Below are positions 35,140-42,551 of a stretch of DNA of 64,000 nt, piece after piece. A program made the position numbers and the translations under genes. Location of the stretch: the NCBI RefSeq assembly GCF_000297395.2, contig NZ_HF570108.1, positions 6,061,700 to 6,125,699 on the forward strand, given 5' to 3'. Positions within the stretch are counted from its first letter, which is position 1. Each line of letters opens with the position of its first letter. The notes beneath the pieces are model-generated. The model was not told where the DNA came from. It saw nothing but the letters and a program-made list of their open reading frames with translations, and made no database searches. This stretch comes from Micromonospora lupini str. Lupac 08 (GTDB lineage: Bacteria > Actinomycetota > Actinomycetes > Mycobacteriales > Micromonosporaceae).

Positions 35140-35360
35140 CCGGTGGCCGGCGTCCCGGGCTCGGGATGGCGGCCAGGTCAAGTGGCCGGTGGCTGGACAT
35201 GCCGGTGGCCGGCATCCCGGGATCGGGGTGCCGGCCAGGTCAGCGATCGAGGGCCGGACATGCCGGTGGCCGGCGTCCCCCGCATCGGGTTGGCGGCAGG
35301 TCAATGGCCGGTGGCTGGGCATGCCGCTGGCCGGCACCCCCGGGTGTGGGATGCCGGCCA
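35140..35360. repeat. 61-bp non-coding tandem repeat, about 3.7 copies
   Basis: Units begin at 35140, 35201, 35262 and 35323, each opening with GCCGGTGGCCGGC or a one-base variant. Each contains the elements GGCCAGGTCA and GGCCGGACATG or close forms. The period is 61 bp, not a multiple of three, so no conserved reading frame can span it. Confidence 0.85.
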
Positions 35361-35382
35361 GTCGGTCGGGTCGTGCGGTGGG

Positions 35383-35943
35383 TCAGCTGTTCCAGTGCTG
35401 GCCGACCAGGTCGGTGGCCTGCTGCTCCCACTGGGCGTACGCGTCGGGGTACGCCGACACCTGGACGGTCTGCGCGGCCTCGGTCAGGGGCATGTCCTGC
35501 CACCCGTCGACCTGCTTGAGGCCCTTGAGGAACGCGGTGGTGGAGTACTCGGGGTTGGTGATCTGCTCCGGCGTGCCCCAACCCGAGGTGGGGCGCTGCT
35601 GGAACAGGCCCAGCGAGTCGTGGTCGTTGGCGTCGCCGAGGTGGCCCAGGTTCTCCAGCTTCGACTCCTGCAGGCTGGTGGCGATGGAGATGACGGCGGC
35701 GCGTTCGGGCAGGCCGGCCTTCTTCGTGGCGGCGATGATCGCCTTGACGTTGGCGGTCTGCTCGTCGTTGAGGGTGATGTGCGACTGGTCGCCCTGCGGC
35801 TTCGGCGCCGCGCTCTGCACGGCCACCGCGACGGGCTTGGCGTCGACGGGGTTGGCGTGGGCGGCGATCGGGCCGGCGAAGACACCACCGGCGAACGCGA
35901 GACCAGCAACCGACAGCATGCTCTTACGGAAGATCGTGTTCAT
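35383..35943 (-). CDS. Secreted lysozyme-like (SLT-type) protein
   Basis: 186 residues. A signal peptide of about 38 residues (NTIFRKSMLSVAGLAFAGG...AHA) is followed by a linker and one globular domain. It contains AVISIATSLQESKLENLGHLG, with the likely catalytic Glu, and SLGLFQQRPTSGWGTPEQI; these are the marks of the actinobacterial lysozyme-like or transglycosylase-like family that cuts or binds peptidoglycan. ATG 35943 has AAGGAG 8 nt upstream. It is preceded by a long GC-rich leader region without another gene. Confidence 0.85.
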   Translation of the reverse strand: MNTIFRKSMLSVAGLAFAGGVFAGPIAAHANPVDAKPVAVAVQSAAPKPQGDQSHITLNDEQTANVKAIIAATKKAGLPERAAVISIATSLQESKLENLGHLGDANDHDSLGLFQQRPTSGWGTPEQITNPEYSTTAFLKGLKQVDGWQDMPLTEAAQTVQVSAYPDAYAQWEQQATDLVGQHWNS

Positions 35944-36051
35944 GGGGGTAGCTCCTTCGGGGGTAGGAACACCCACGCACCAGGGGGAAGCGGTGGCGCG
36001 GGTGTGAGCACCTCGTCCGGCGCTGCACAAAAGGGGGGAAAGTCTTCGGGT

Positions 36052-36121
36052 CGGCGGCCGGCGAGCGGGGCTCGCGGCGCCCGGGGTGGCGGCCTGCGAG
36101 CGGGGGCTCGTGGCGCCGGGA
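36052..36121. repeat. Two near-identical 35-bp segments, each with a small hairpin
   Basis: GGCGGCC-GCGAGCGGGG-CTCG-GGCGCC occurs twice in tandem with small differences. Each copy can fold through GCGAGC/GCTCG(C). It lies in the leader of the minus-strand lysozyme-like gene. Confidence 0.6.
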
Positions 36122-36430
36122 CCGTGTGTAACGACCGTCGGGCCGGGGTCATTCCCGGGGCCGGCCCGCCTGGGTCACCGGATCGAGCCGGTCGCGTCAG
36201 CGGGCCAGCGGACGTTCGGGCGTCTGCAACGACCTGCCCGGGCCTGCCATTCCCACCCGGAAAGCGGGCGGGGCGGGTGGCCGTGGTCCTGCGATCGTCA
36301 GGGTGTGTGACGACCCCGGGCCCGCCACGATTCCGGCCCACGGATGCACCCGGTCACACCCGGGCGACCCCAGAAAGGGACATTCTGCCCAGCCCGTCCG
36401 TCCAGTGACGGCCGGACCGGACGGCGGGCG

Positions 36431-36509
36431 GTGATCGACACGGGTTCGCCGATATCGGGGCATCCGCCACAGCGGGAAGCCCCGATATCAGCGAACTCGT
36501 GTTGATCAC
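36431..36509. repeat. Long palindrome of the GATCGACACG/ATCGGGG family
   Basis: 31-bp arms (36431-36461 and 36479-36509) pair with three mismatches around a 17-nt loop. The outer end is GTGATCGACACG and the inner end GATATCGGGGC. The gene neighbours are divergent, so it is not a simple terminator. Similar arms occur at 21271 and 46679. Confidence 0.8.
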
Positions 36510-36616
36510 GCCAAACCCGACGACCCCGTCAGGACGGCGCGAGCGGCCCGACCGGCGCTGCCGCCGGGGCCGATCGGTCGCCGGACATATCGGGTCTCCG
36601 GAGACCGGCAAATGCC

Positions 36617-36622
36617 TAGAAT
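36617..36622 (+). promoter_or_regulatory. -10 box of the DUF1540 gene
   Basis: TAGAAT is close to the TATAAT consensus and lies 26 bp before ATG 36649, which has a near-perfect AAGGAGG ribosome site. A clear -35 box is not seen. Confidence 0.5.
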
Positions 36623-36648
36623 CGGGGCAAGAACCTAAGGAGGTTGGC

Positions 36649-36945
36649 ATGACCACAGCGATGGAGATGCCCCGGGTCCAGGAGTGTGTGGTCGCGGCGT
36701 GTGCGTACAACCAGGGCGGTGACTGCCACGCCTTCGCGATCACCATCGGCAGCATGGACCACGCGCACTGCCACACCTTCGTCGAGTCGCCCGTCCGTGG
36801 CGGGGTGGACGGCCTCACCGCCCAGGTGGGCGCCTGCCAGCGTTCCGACTGTCGGCACAACGAGCAGTTGGAGTGCCACGCGTCGTCGATCAGGGTCGGC
36901 CCGGACAACGACATGGCCGACTGCATGACGTACGCCGGTCGCTGA
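36649..36945 (+). CDS. DUF1540 protein with two Cys/His repeats
   Basis: 98 residues. Two DUF1540 units: the first has VVAACAYNQGGDCHAFAI, the second ACQRSDCRHNEQLECHASSI. Each has spaced Cys and His residues suited to binding a metal ion. The function is unknown. AAGGAGG 6 nt before ATG and a good -10 box suggest strong expression. It converges with ecm, 32 bp between stops. Confidence 0.88.
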   Translation: MTTAMEMPRVQECVVAACAYNQGGDCHAFAITIGSMDHAHCHTFVESPVRGGVDGLTAQVGACQRSDCRHNEQLECHASSIRVGPDNDMADCMTYAGR

Positions 36946-36977
36946 CCGACCGGCAGCGGGGCCGCCCGGCGGCACGG

Positions 36978-38978
36978 TCAGGGCAGGTCGTTGGCGTTCC
37001 GGATGACCGTCACCAGGTCGTCGATGATGCCGGTGAGGGCGAAGTCCTTCGGGGTGAAGACCCGGGCCACCCCGGCGGCGCGCAGGGTGTCGGCGTCGCC
37101 GGCGGGGATGATGCCACCCACCACCACCGGCAGGTCCGCCCGGCCGGCGGCGCGCAGCCCGTCGAGGACGGCGGGTACGGCGGCCAGGTGCGAGCCGGAC
37201 AGCACGGAGAGCCCCACCAGGTCGACGTCCTCCTCGACGGCGGCGGCCACGATCTGCCCGGCGGTCAGCCGGATGCCCTGGTAGACGACCTCGAAGCCGG
37301 CGTCGCGGGCGCGTACCGCGATCTGTTCCGCGCCGTTGGAGTGCCCGTCCAGGCCGGGTTTGCCGACCAGCAGCCGTAGCCGACCGCTGCCCAGCTCGCG
37401 CGCCGTGGCGGTGACCCGCTCCCGGACGGCCGCGAGGCCCGGGTCGCCGCCGCTCACGGTGGCGCCGGCCAGTCCGGTGGGCGCGCGGTACTCGCCGAAG
37501 AGCTGGCGCAGCGCGCCCGCCCACTCGCCGGTGGTCACCCCGGCCCGCACGCACTCCAGGGTGGCCGGCATCAGGTTGGCGATGGTCGCGGCGTCCGCAC
37601 GGAGCCGGGCCAGTGCCGCGTCGACCGCCGCGTCGTCCCGACCGGCACGCCACCGGCGTACGCCCTCCACGGCGGCCGCCTCGACCGCGGGGTCGACCTG
37701 TTCGACGGCCTCCGCTCCGGCGGCGGTCAGCGGGGAGGGTTCGGTCTCGACGTACCTGTTGACGCCGACGACCACGTCGGCGCCGGACTCGATCCGGCGG
37801 CGGCGTTCGGCAAGCGAGGCGACAAGCGCGCTCTTGAGGTAGCCGGTCTCCACGGCGGCGACCACCCCGCCCAGCTCCAGCACCTTGTCCAGCTCGACGC
37901 GCGCTCCGGTGACGATCTCGTCGACCAGCGCGGTCATCACGTGCGAGCCGGCGAAGAGGTCGGGATATTCGAGCAGGTCCGACTCGTACGCCAGGACCTG
38001 CTGCATCCGCAGCGACCACTGCTGGTCCCACGGGCGGGGCAGGCCGAGCGCCTCGTTCCAGGCGGGCAGCTGCACGGCGCGGGCCCGGGCGTCGCGGGAC
38101 ATCGTCACGCCGAGCATCTCCAACACGATGCGCTGGATGTTGTTCTCCGGCTGCGCCTCGGTGAGGCCGAGCGAGTTGACCTGTACGCCGTAGCGGAACC
38201 GCCGCTGCCGGGCGTCGGTCACCCCGTACCGCTCGCGGGTGATCTCGTCCCAGAGCACGCCGAACGCGCGCATCTTGGCGATCTCCTCGACGAAGCGCAC
38301 GCCGGCGTTGACGAAGAACGAGACCCGCTGGACCACGTCGCCCATCCGCTCGGCCGGCACCTGACCGGAGTCACGGACCGCGTCGAGCACGGCGACCGCG
38401 GTCGCCAGGGCGAAACCGACCTCCTGCACGGGCGTGGCGCCGGCCTCCTGGAGGTGGTACGAGCAGATGTTGACCGGGTTCCACCGGGGCATCTCCCGCA
38501 GCGTGTACGCCACCACGTCGGCGGTGAGCCGCAGCGACGCGGCCGGCGGGAAGATGTACGTCCCCCGGGACAGGTACTCCTTGATGATGTCGTTCTGGGT
38601 GGTGCCGGAGCAGCGGGCCAGCTCGGCGTCCTGTTCGAGGCCGACCGTGCCGTACAGGGCCAGCAGCCACATCGCCGGGGCGTTGATCGTCATGGAGGTG
38701 TTCATCTCGGCGAGCGGGATGCCGTCGAAGAGCGCCCGCATGTCGCCCAGGTGGGCCACCGGCACGCCGACCCGGCCGACCTCACCGGCGGCGAGTTCGT
38801 GGTCGGGGTCGTACCCCGTCTGGGTGGGCAGGTCGAAGGCGACCGACAGGCCGGTCTGGCCCTTGGCGAGGTTGCGGCGGAAGAGGGCGTTGGTCGCGGC
38901 GGCCGACGAGTGACCGGCGTACGTGCGCATCACCCACGGGCGGTCCCGCTCGGGCAACCGGGTCGGCGTCTCATCCAT
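36978..38978 (-). CDS. ecm: Ethylmalonyl-CoA mutase (MeaA-type, fused B12 domain)
   Basis: Converts (2R)-ethylmalonyl-CoA to methylsuccinyl-CoA with adenosylcobalamin, the step after Ccr and epimerase in the ethylmalonyl-CoA pathway. 666 residues. The substrate barrel (about 1-510) has RTYAGHSSAAATNALFRRNL, SVAFDLPTQTGYDPDH and NDIIKEYLSRGTYIFPP. The C-terminal B12 domain (about 530-660) carries LDGHSNGAEQI (the DXHXXG motif) and GLSVLSGSH. The length and HSNG sequence match MeaA/Ecm rather than methylmalonyl-CoA mutase. ATG 38978 without a Shine-Dalgarno sequence; TAGACT and six bases precede it, so the mRNA is probably leaderless. A ccr-like palindrome abuts this promoter. Confidence 0.94.
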   Translation of the reverse strand: MDETPTRLPERDRPWVMRTYAGHSSAAATNALFRRNLAKGQTGLSVAFDLPTQTGYDPDHELAAGEVGRVGVPVAHLGDMRALFDGIPLAEMNTSMTINAPAMWLLALYGTVGLEQDAELARCSGTTQNDIIKEYLSRGTYIFPPAASLRLTADVVAYTLREMPRWNPVNICSYHLQEAGATPVQEVGFALATAVAVLDAVRDSGQVPAERMGDVVQRVSFFVNAGVRFVEEIAKMRAFGVLWDEITRERYGVTDARQRRFRYGVQVNSLGLTEAQPENNIQRIVLEMLGVTMSRDARARAVQLPAWNEALGLPRPWDQQWSLRMQQVLAYESDLLEYPDLFAGSHVMTALVDEIVTGARVELDKVLELGGVVAAVETGYLKSALVASLAERRRRIESGADVVVGVNRYVETEPSPLTAAGAEAVEQVDPAVEAAAVEGVRRWRAGRDDAAVDAALARLRADAATIANLMPATLECVRAGVTTGEWAGALRQLFGEYRAPTGLAGATVSGGDPGLAAVRERVTATARELGSGRLRLLVGKPGLDGHSNGAEQIAVRARDAGFEVVYQGIRLTAGQIVAAAVEEDVDLVGLSVLSGSHLAAVPAVLDGLRAAGRADLPVVVGGIIPAGDADTLRAAGVARVFTPKDFALTGIIDDLVTVIRNANDLP

Positions 38979-38984
38979 GGCCGG

Positions 38985-38990
38985 AGTCTA
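38985..38990 (-). promoter_or_regulatory. -10 box for leaderless ecm mRNA
   Basis: On the minus strand TAGACT, then CCGGCC, then the ATG of ecm. The spacing suits a transcript that starts at the A of ATG. The palindrome at 38993 ends two bases upstream. Confidence 0.55.
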
Positions 38991-38992
38991 AG

Positions 38993-39006
38993 TTACCGTT
39001 CAGTAA
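38993..39006 (-). promoter_or_regulatory. Operator-like palindrome at the ecm promoter
   Basis: TTACCGTTCAGTAA (plus strand), a palindrome at 10 of 14 positions. It sits directly upstream of the ecm -10 box, where a bound protein would block or assist RNA polymerase. It differs in one base from the ccr site at 15749. Confidence 0.6.
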
Positions 39007-39129
39007 AACAGGCTGTGGAAAACCACACACGTCCATGTCGCGGACGCCGGGGTGTCAAATACGCGCAGTGGCGCTGACCGCCACACCCCGGGCAGCGGGC
39101 AGCCCCGACCAGGACGCACACTTGACGTC

Positions 39130-39981
39130 ATGGAAGACGAGCTGGCCATCTCCGTCCGAGGGCTGCGCAAGGCGTACGGCGACAACGTGGCGGTGGCGGG
39201 CGTGGACCTCGACGTCCACCGGGGCGAGGTGTTCGCGTTGCTCGGCCCGAACGGCGCCGGCAAGACCACCACCGTGGAGATCCTGGAGGGCTACCGGCGT
39301 CGCGACGCGGGTGAGGTCTCCGTGCTCGGCGCGGACCCGGCCCACCCCACCCCCGACTGGCGCTCGCGCGTCGGCATCGTGCTGCAGGGCACGGGCGAGT
39401 TCGACGAGCTGACCGTGGCCGAGGTGGTCCGACACTTCTCCGGCTTCTATCCCGACGCCGACGACCCGGACAAGGTGATCGAGCGGGTCGGGCTGACCGG
39501 CAAGGCGAAGGCGCGGACGCACACCCTGTCCGGTGGTCAGAAGCGCCGTCTCGACGTGGCGCTGGGCATCATCGGCCGCCCCGAGCTGCTCTTCCTCGAC
39601 GAGCCGACCACCGGCTTCGACCCGGAGGCCCGCCGCGAGTTCTGGGAGCTGATCCGCGACCTCGCCGCCGCCGGCACCACGATCGTGCTCACCACCCACT
39701 ACCTGGACGAGGCCGAGGCCCTCGCCGACCGGGTCGGCGTGATCGCCGGCGGTCGGCTGGTCGAGGTGGCCGCACCCAACCGGCTGGGCAATCGCCAGGA
39801 GGCCCTCGCGACCGTCTCCTGGCGTACCCCGGAAGGCGCGTTGGAGAGCGCGCAGAGCGCGACGCCGACGGCCTTCGTGGCCGACCTGGCCGCGCGTCAC
39901 GGCGGTGAGGTCCCCGGACTCACGGTGACCCGGCCGACTCTGGAGGACGTCTACCTCACGATGATCGGACACTCGCGATGA
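39130..39981 (+). CDS. ABC transporter ATP-binding subunit (DrrA-like)
   Basis: 283 residues. Walker A GPNGAGKTT, Q-loop VLQGTGEFDELT, signature LSGGQKRRLD, Walker B ELLFLDEPTTGFDP, and switch His in TTHYLDEAEAL. The DrrA/CcmA-type of multidrug or antibiotic exporters. Its stop overlaps the start of the permease gene (ATGA), so the two make one exporter. ATG 39130 without a ribosome site. It diverges from ecm with 151 bp between, but no functional link is evident. Confidence 0.93.
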   Translation: MEDELAISVRGLRKAYGDNVAVAGVDLDVHRGEVFALLGPNGAGKTTTVEILEGYRRRDAGEVSVLGADPAHPTPDWRSRVGIVLQGTGEFDELTVAEVVRHFSGFYPDADDPDKVIERVGLTGKAKARTHTLSGGQKRRLDVALGIIGRPELLFLDEPTTGFDPEARREFWELIRDLAAAGTTIVLTTHYLDEAEALADRVGVIAGGRLVEVAAPNRLGNRQEALATVSWRTPEGALESAQSATPTAFVADLAARHGGEVPGLTVTRPTLEDVYLTMIGHSR

Positions 39982-40823
39982 CGACCACGACGAAGCCGGC
40001 GACGCCTGTCGCCGCGAGCCACGGCCGGCGGCCGGGCGGCGGCGCCCTGGCCCTGCGCCAGGGCCGGCTGGAGATCACCCAGTTCCTGCGCAGCCGGGAG
40101 TCCGTGGTCTTCACGATGGGCTTCCCCATCATCATGATCCTGATCTTCGCGTCGATCTTCCACGGCACGATCGGCGGCGGGGTCCGGTTCACCCAGTACT
40201 TCATCACCGGCATGATCGCGACCGGCCTGATGACGGTGAGCTTCCAGAACCTCGGCATCTGGATTCCGATCGAGCGGGACCGGGGCGTGCTCAAGCGCTA
40301 CCGGGGCACGCCCATGCCGAAGTGGGTCTGGTTCGCCGGCAAGGTGATCATGGTGGTGGCGATCGGCATCGCCGAGACCGCGCTGCTGCTTGCCGTCGCG
40401 GTGGCGCTGTTCGACCTTGACCTGCCCGGCACCGCCGGGAAGTGGTTCACCTTCGGTTGGGTGTCCGTGCTCGGGGTGACCGCGTGCACGCTGTGCGGCA
40501 TCGCCATCTCGTCGCTGGCCCGCACCGCCCGCAGTGGCTCGGCGGTGGTCACCCCGGTCGCTCTGGTGCTCCAGTTCATCTCCGGGGTGTTCTTCGTCTT
40601 CACCGACCTGCCGACCTGGATGCAGCAGGTGGCGGCGCTGTTCCCGCTCAAGTGGATGTGCCAGGGGCTGCGCGCGGTCTTCCTGCCGGAGAGCTTCGGC
40701 GCCCAGGAGCCGGGCGGGTCGTTCGAGCTGGGCCGGGTGGCGCTGGTGCTCGCCCTGTGGTGCGTGATCGGCCTGGTGCTCTGCCTGACCACGTTCCGCT
40801 GGACCACCAAGCGCGACGGCTGA
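39978..40823 (+). CDS. ABC-2 type transporter permease
   Basis: 281 residues, six membrane segments (VVFTMGFPIIMILIFASIF; FITGMIATGLMTVSFQNLG; GKVIMVVAIGIAETALLLAVAV; LGVTACTLCGIAISSLA; VVTPVALVLQFISGVFFVF; VALVLALWCVIGLVLCLTTF). It is an ABC-2 membrane subunit, partner of the preceding ATPase with which it overlaps by 4 bases. The substrate is unknown. Confidence 0.93.
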   Translation: MTTTTKPATPVAASHGRRPGGGALALRQGRLEITQFLRSRESVVFTMGFPIIMILIFASIFHGTIGGGVRFTQYFITGMIATGLMTVSFQNLGIWIPIERDRGVLKRYRGTPMPKWVWFAGKVIMVVAIGIAETALLLAVAVALFDLDLPGTAGKWFTFGWVSVLGVTACTLCGIAISSLARTARSGSAVVTPVALVLQFISGVFFVFTDLPTWMQQVAALFPLKWMCQGLRAVFLPESFGAQEPGGSFELGRVALVLALWCVIGLVLCLTTFRWTTKRDG

Positions 40824-40865
40824 GCGGTCGACCGGGGCGGGTGCCCGCCCCGGTCGTCGCGACGC

Positions 40866-41714
40866 TCAGTACGTGTAGAAGCCCTTGCCGGTCTTGCGGC
40901 CCAGGTCGCCGGCGGTGACCATGCGCTGGAGCAGCTCCGGCGGGAAGAACTTCTCGTCCGCCGTGTCGGTGTAGATGTTCTTCGAGGCGTGCAGCAGCAC
41001 GTCCACGCCGGTCAGGTCGGTGGTGGCCAGCGGGCCCATGGCGTGCCCGAAGCCCAGCCGGCAGGCGGTGTCCAGGTCCTCGGCCGACACCACGCCGGCC
41101 TCGACCAGCTTGACCGCCTCCACCACCAGGGCGGAGATCAGCCGGGTGGTGACGAAGCCGGCGATGTCCCGGTTGACCACCACGACCGTCTTGCCGATCT
41201 CCTCGGCGAAGGCCCGCACGGTGGCGAGCGTGGCGTCGCTGGTCTTGTAGCCGCGCACCAGTTCGCAGAGCTGCATCATCGGCACCGGCGAGAAGAAGTG
41301 GGTGCCGACGACGGCCTCCGGCCGCTCGGTCACCGCGGCGATCTGGGTGACCGGAATCGCCGACGTGTTGGTGGCGAGCACCGCGTCGGACTTGCAGATC
41401 TTGTCGAGGGCGCGGAACACCTCGTGCTTGATGTCCAGCCGCTCGAAGACCGCCTCGACCACGATGTCCGCGTCGGCGGCCGCCTCCAGATCGGTGGTCG
41501 GGGTGATCCGCGCGAGCGTCGCCTCGACGTCGGACGCCTCGATCTTGCCCTTCTCGGCGAACTTCTCCAGCGACTTCCGGATGCCGCCGAGCCCTCGGGT
41601 GGTGGCCGCGTCGTCCAGGTCGCGCAGTGTCACCTGCCAGCCCGCCTGCGCCGCCACCTGGGCGATGCCGGAGCCCATCAGCCCGGCCCCGACGACCGCG
41701 AGTCGACCCGCCAT
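40866..41714 (-). CDS. hbd: 3-hydroxybutyryl-CoA dehydrogenase
   Basis: Interconverts acetoacetyl-CoA and 3-hydroxybutyryl-CoA, linking thiolase to crotonyl-CoA formation and Ccr. 282 residues, the normal single-module length. The NAD-binding site is GAGLMGSGIAQVA. The catalytic region is VGTHFFSPVPMMQLCELV with the His of the HFFSP motif, and DIAGFVTTRL follows. Residues KTGKGFYTY end the protein. ATG 41714 with GAGGGAGAAG upstream. A TTAGTCATCGTTCA palindrome lies 53 bp upstream. This is the second hydroxyacyl-CoA dehydrogenase gene in the window, next to the tandem one at 27-29 kb. Confidence 0.93.
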   Translation of the reverse strand: MAGRLAVVGAGLMGSGIAQVAAQAGWQVTLRDLDDAATTRGLGGIRKSLEKFAEKGKIEASDVEATLARITPTTDLEAAADADIVVEAVFERLDIKHEVFRALDKICKSDAVLATNTSAIPVTQIAAVTERPEAVVGTHFFSPVPMMQLCELVRGYKTSDATLATVRAFAEEIGKTVVVVNRDIAGFVTTRLISALVVEAVKLVEAGVVSAEDLDTACRLGFGHAMGPLATTDLTGVDVLLHASKNIYTDTADEKFFPPELLQRMVTAGDLGRKTGKGFYTY

Positions 41715-41767
41715 CTGCTTCTCCCTCGCTGCGATTGAGTGCCTACCTGCACCCTAGTCGGCGAGCC

Positions 41768-41781
41768 TGAACGATGACTAA
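41768..41781 (-). promoter_or_regulatory. Operator-like palindrome upstream of hbd
   Basis: Minus strand TTAGTCATCGTTCA, two changes from the icmA site TTAGCGATCGTTCA. A TAGGGT follows after the same 19-nt spacing seen for TACACT at icmA, and GGC follows both sites. The similarity extends on both sides. Confidence 0.5.
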
Positions 41782-41915
41782 GCGCTCCGGAGGGCGTGGC
41801 CTACCCCATTCCGTGCCCCTGTGACGGATGCACGACTTTCCAGAGCGAACAAACTTCCGCGCGGGTGCATCGAACCCTACGACAACCAACAAGTGCAGTC
41901 AGCCAGGAGCTCATG

Positions 41916-42551
41916 ATGCGCGCAACGTCCATGGTCGGAACCCTCACCTGCCTCCTGCTCGTCGCGGCGTGCTCGTCACCCGCACACCAGAGCGGCAACG
42001 CCGCGCCGGCCGGCTCGCCCGCGCCGACGACCGCCGCGGCCACCACCGACACTCCCAGCCCGTCCACCCCGTCTCCGTCGTCCACGCCGCCTTCGCCGTC
42101 CGCCCGGCCGTCGAGCAGCGCCACCAGCGCCGCTCCGCTCGTCCTGGGCCCGAAGGGCATCGGCTCGCTGAAGCTCGGGATGACCCGTCAGCAGGCCACC
42201 GCGACCGGGATGGTGCGCCCGTTCGACACCACGGGCCGCTGCGGGGTGTCATTCCTGCGTGCCGCCCCTGCCGAAGAGGGGACCATCACCCTCTCGCCGA
42301 CCCTGGGAGTCGCCGCCATCAGCGTGTGGCCCGGCATCAAGACGCCCGAGGGAGCGCGCATCGGCATGTCGAGCGCCGAGATGCTTCGGATGTACCCGGG
42401 TTACAAGGCCGCCGAAGGTGCGGAGGCGGCCAACGCCCGCGGCTACGTGACGGTCCCCGGTAACGACAAGGCGTCCTACCGCATCGCGACCAGGAACGGC
42501 AAGGTCACCTCGCTGACCCTGCAGTTCAGGAACCAGGACTGCTACGAGTAG
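41916..42551 (+). CDS. Secreted lipoprotein of unknown function
   Basis: 211 residues. Signal peptide and lipobox (LVAACSS) give a lipid-anchored protein. A Ser/Pro/Thr-rich linker (about 30-85) is followed by a globular domain with GIGSLKLGMTRQQATATG, a start typical of small actinobacterial lipoproteins of unknown function, and two Cys that could form a disulphide. An AGGAG site fits the second of two adjacent ATGs (41916). Its 3' end overlaps the kinase gene by 10 bp in the convergent direction. Confidence 0.8.
   Translation: MRATSMVGTLTCLLLVAACSSPAHQSGNAAPAGSPAPTTAAATTDTPSPSTPSPSSTPPSPSARPSSSATSAAPLVLGPKGIGSLKLGMTRQQATATGMVRPFDTTGRCGVSFLRAAPAEEGTITLSPTLGVAAISVWPGIKTPEGARIGMSSAEMLRMYPGYKAAEGAEAANARGYVTVPGNDKASYRIATRNGKVTSLTLQFRNQDCYE

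Larger units (their letters stand above)
35944..36648. other. Divergent intergenic region with repeats and no visible gene
   Basis: 705 bp between the lysozyme-like gene (minus) and the DUF1540 gene (plus). It holds a near-duplicated hairpin segment (36052-36121), a long palindrome (36431-36509) and the DUF1540 promoter. A cis-acting leader for the lysozyme-like gene is possible, but I could not recognise a known riboswitch core. Confidence 0.5.

Noticed and set aside
35944..36430. A c-di-AMP (ydaO) riboswitch before the lysozyme-like gene
   Set aside because: Such riboswitches often precede wall-hydrolase genes, but I could not find the conserved core (no GGGGUGAAU-like or CCGAACCCGNCAGCUAAC-like segment). 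A covariance-model search with RF00379 would settle it.
39052..39130. An extended N-terminus for the ABC ATPase
   Set aside because: The added residues are Arg/Pro-rich and outside the family; the conserved domain begins right after ATG 39130.
39130..40823. The ABC exporter plus nearby genes as an antibiotic biosynthetic cluster
   Set aside because: No polyketide, peptide or other biosynthetic core enzyme is in the window; the exporter pair alone is not evidence.
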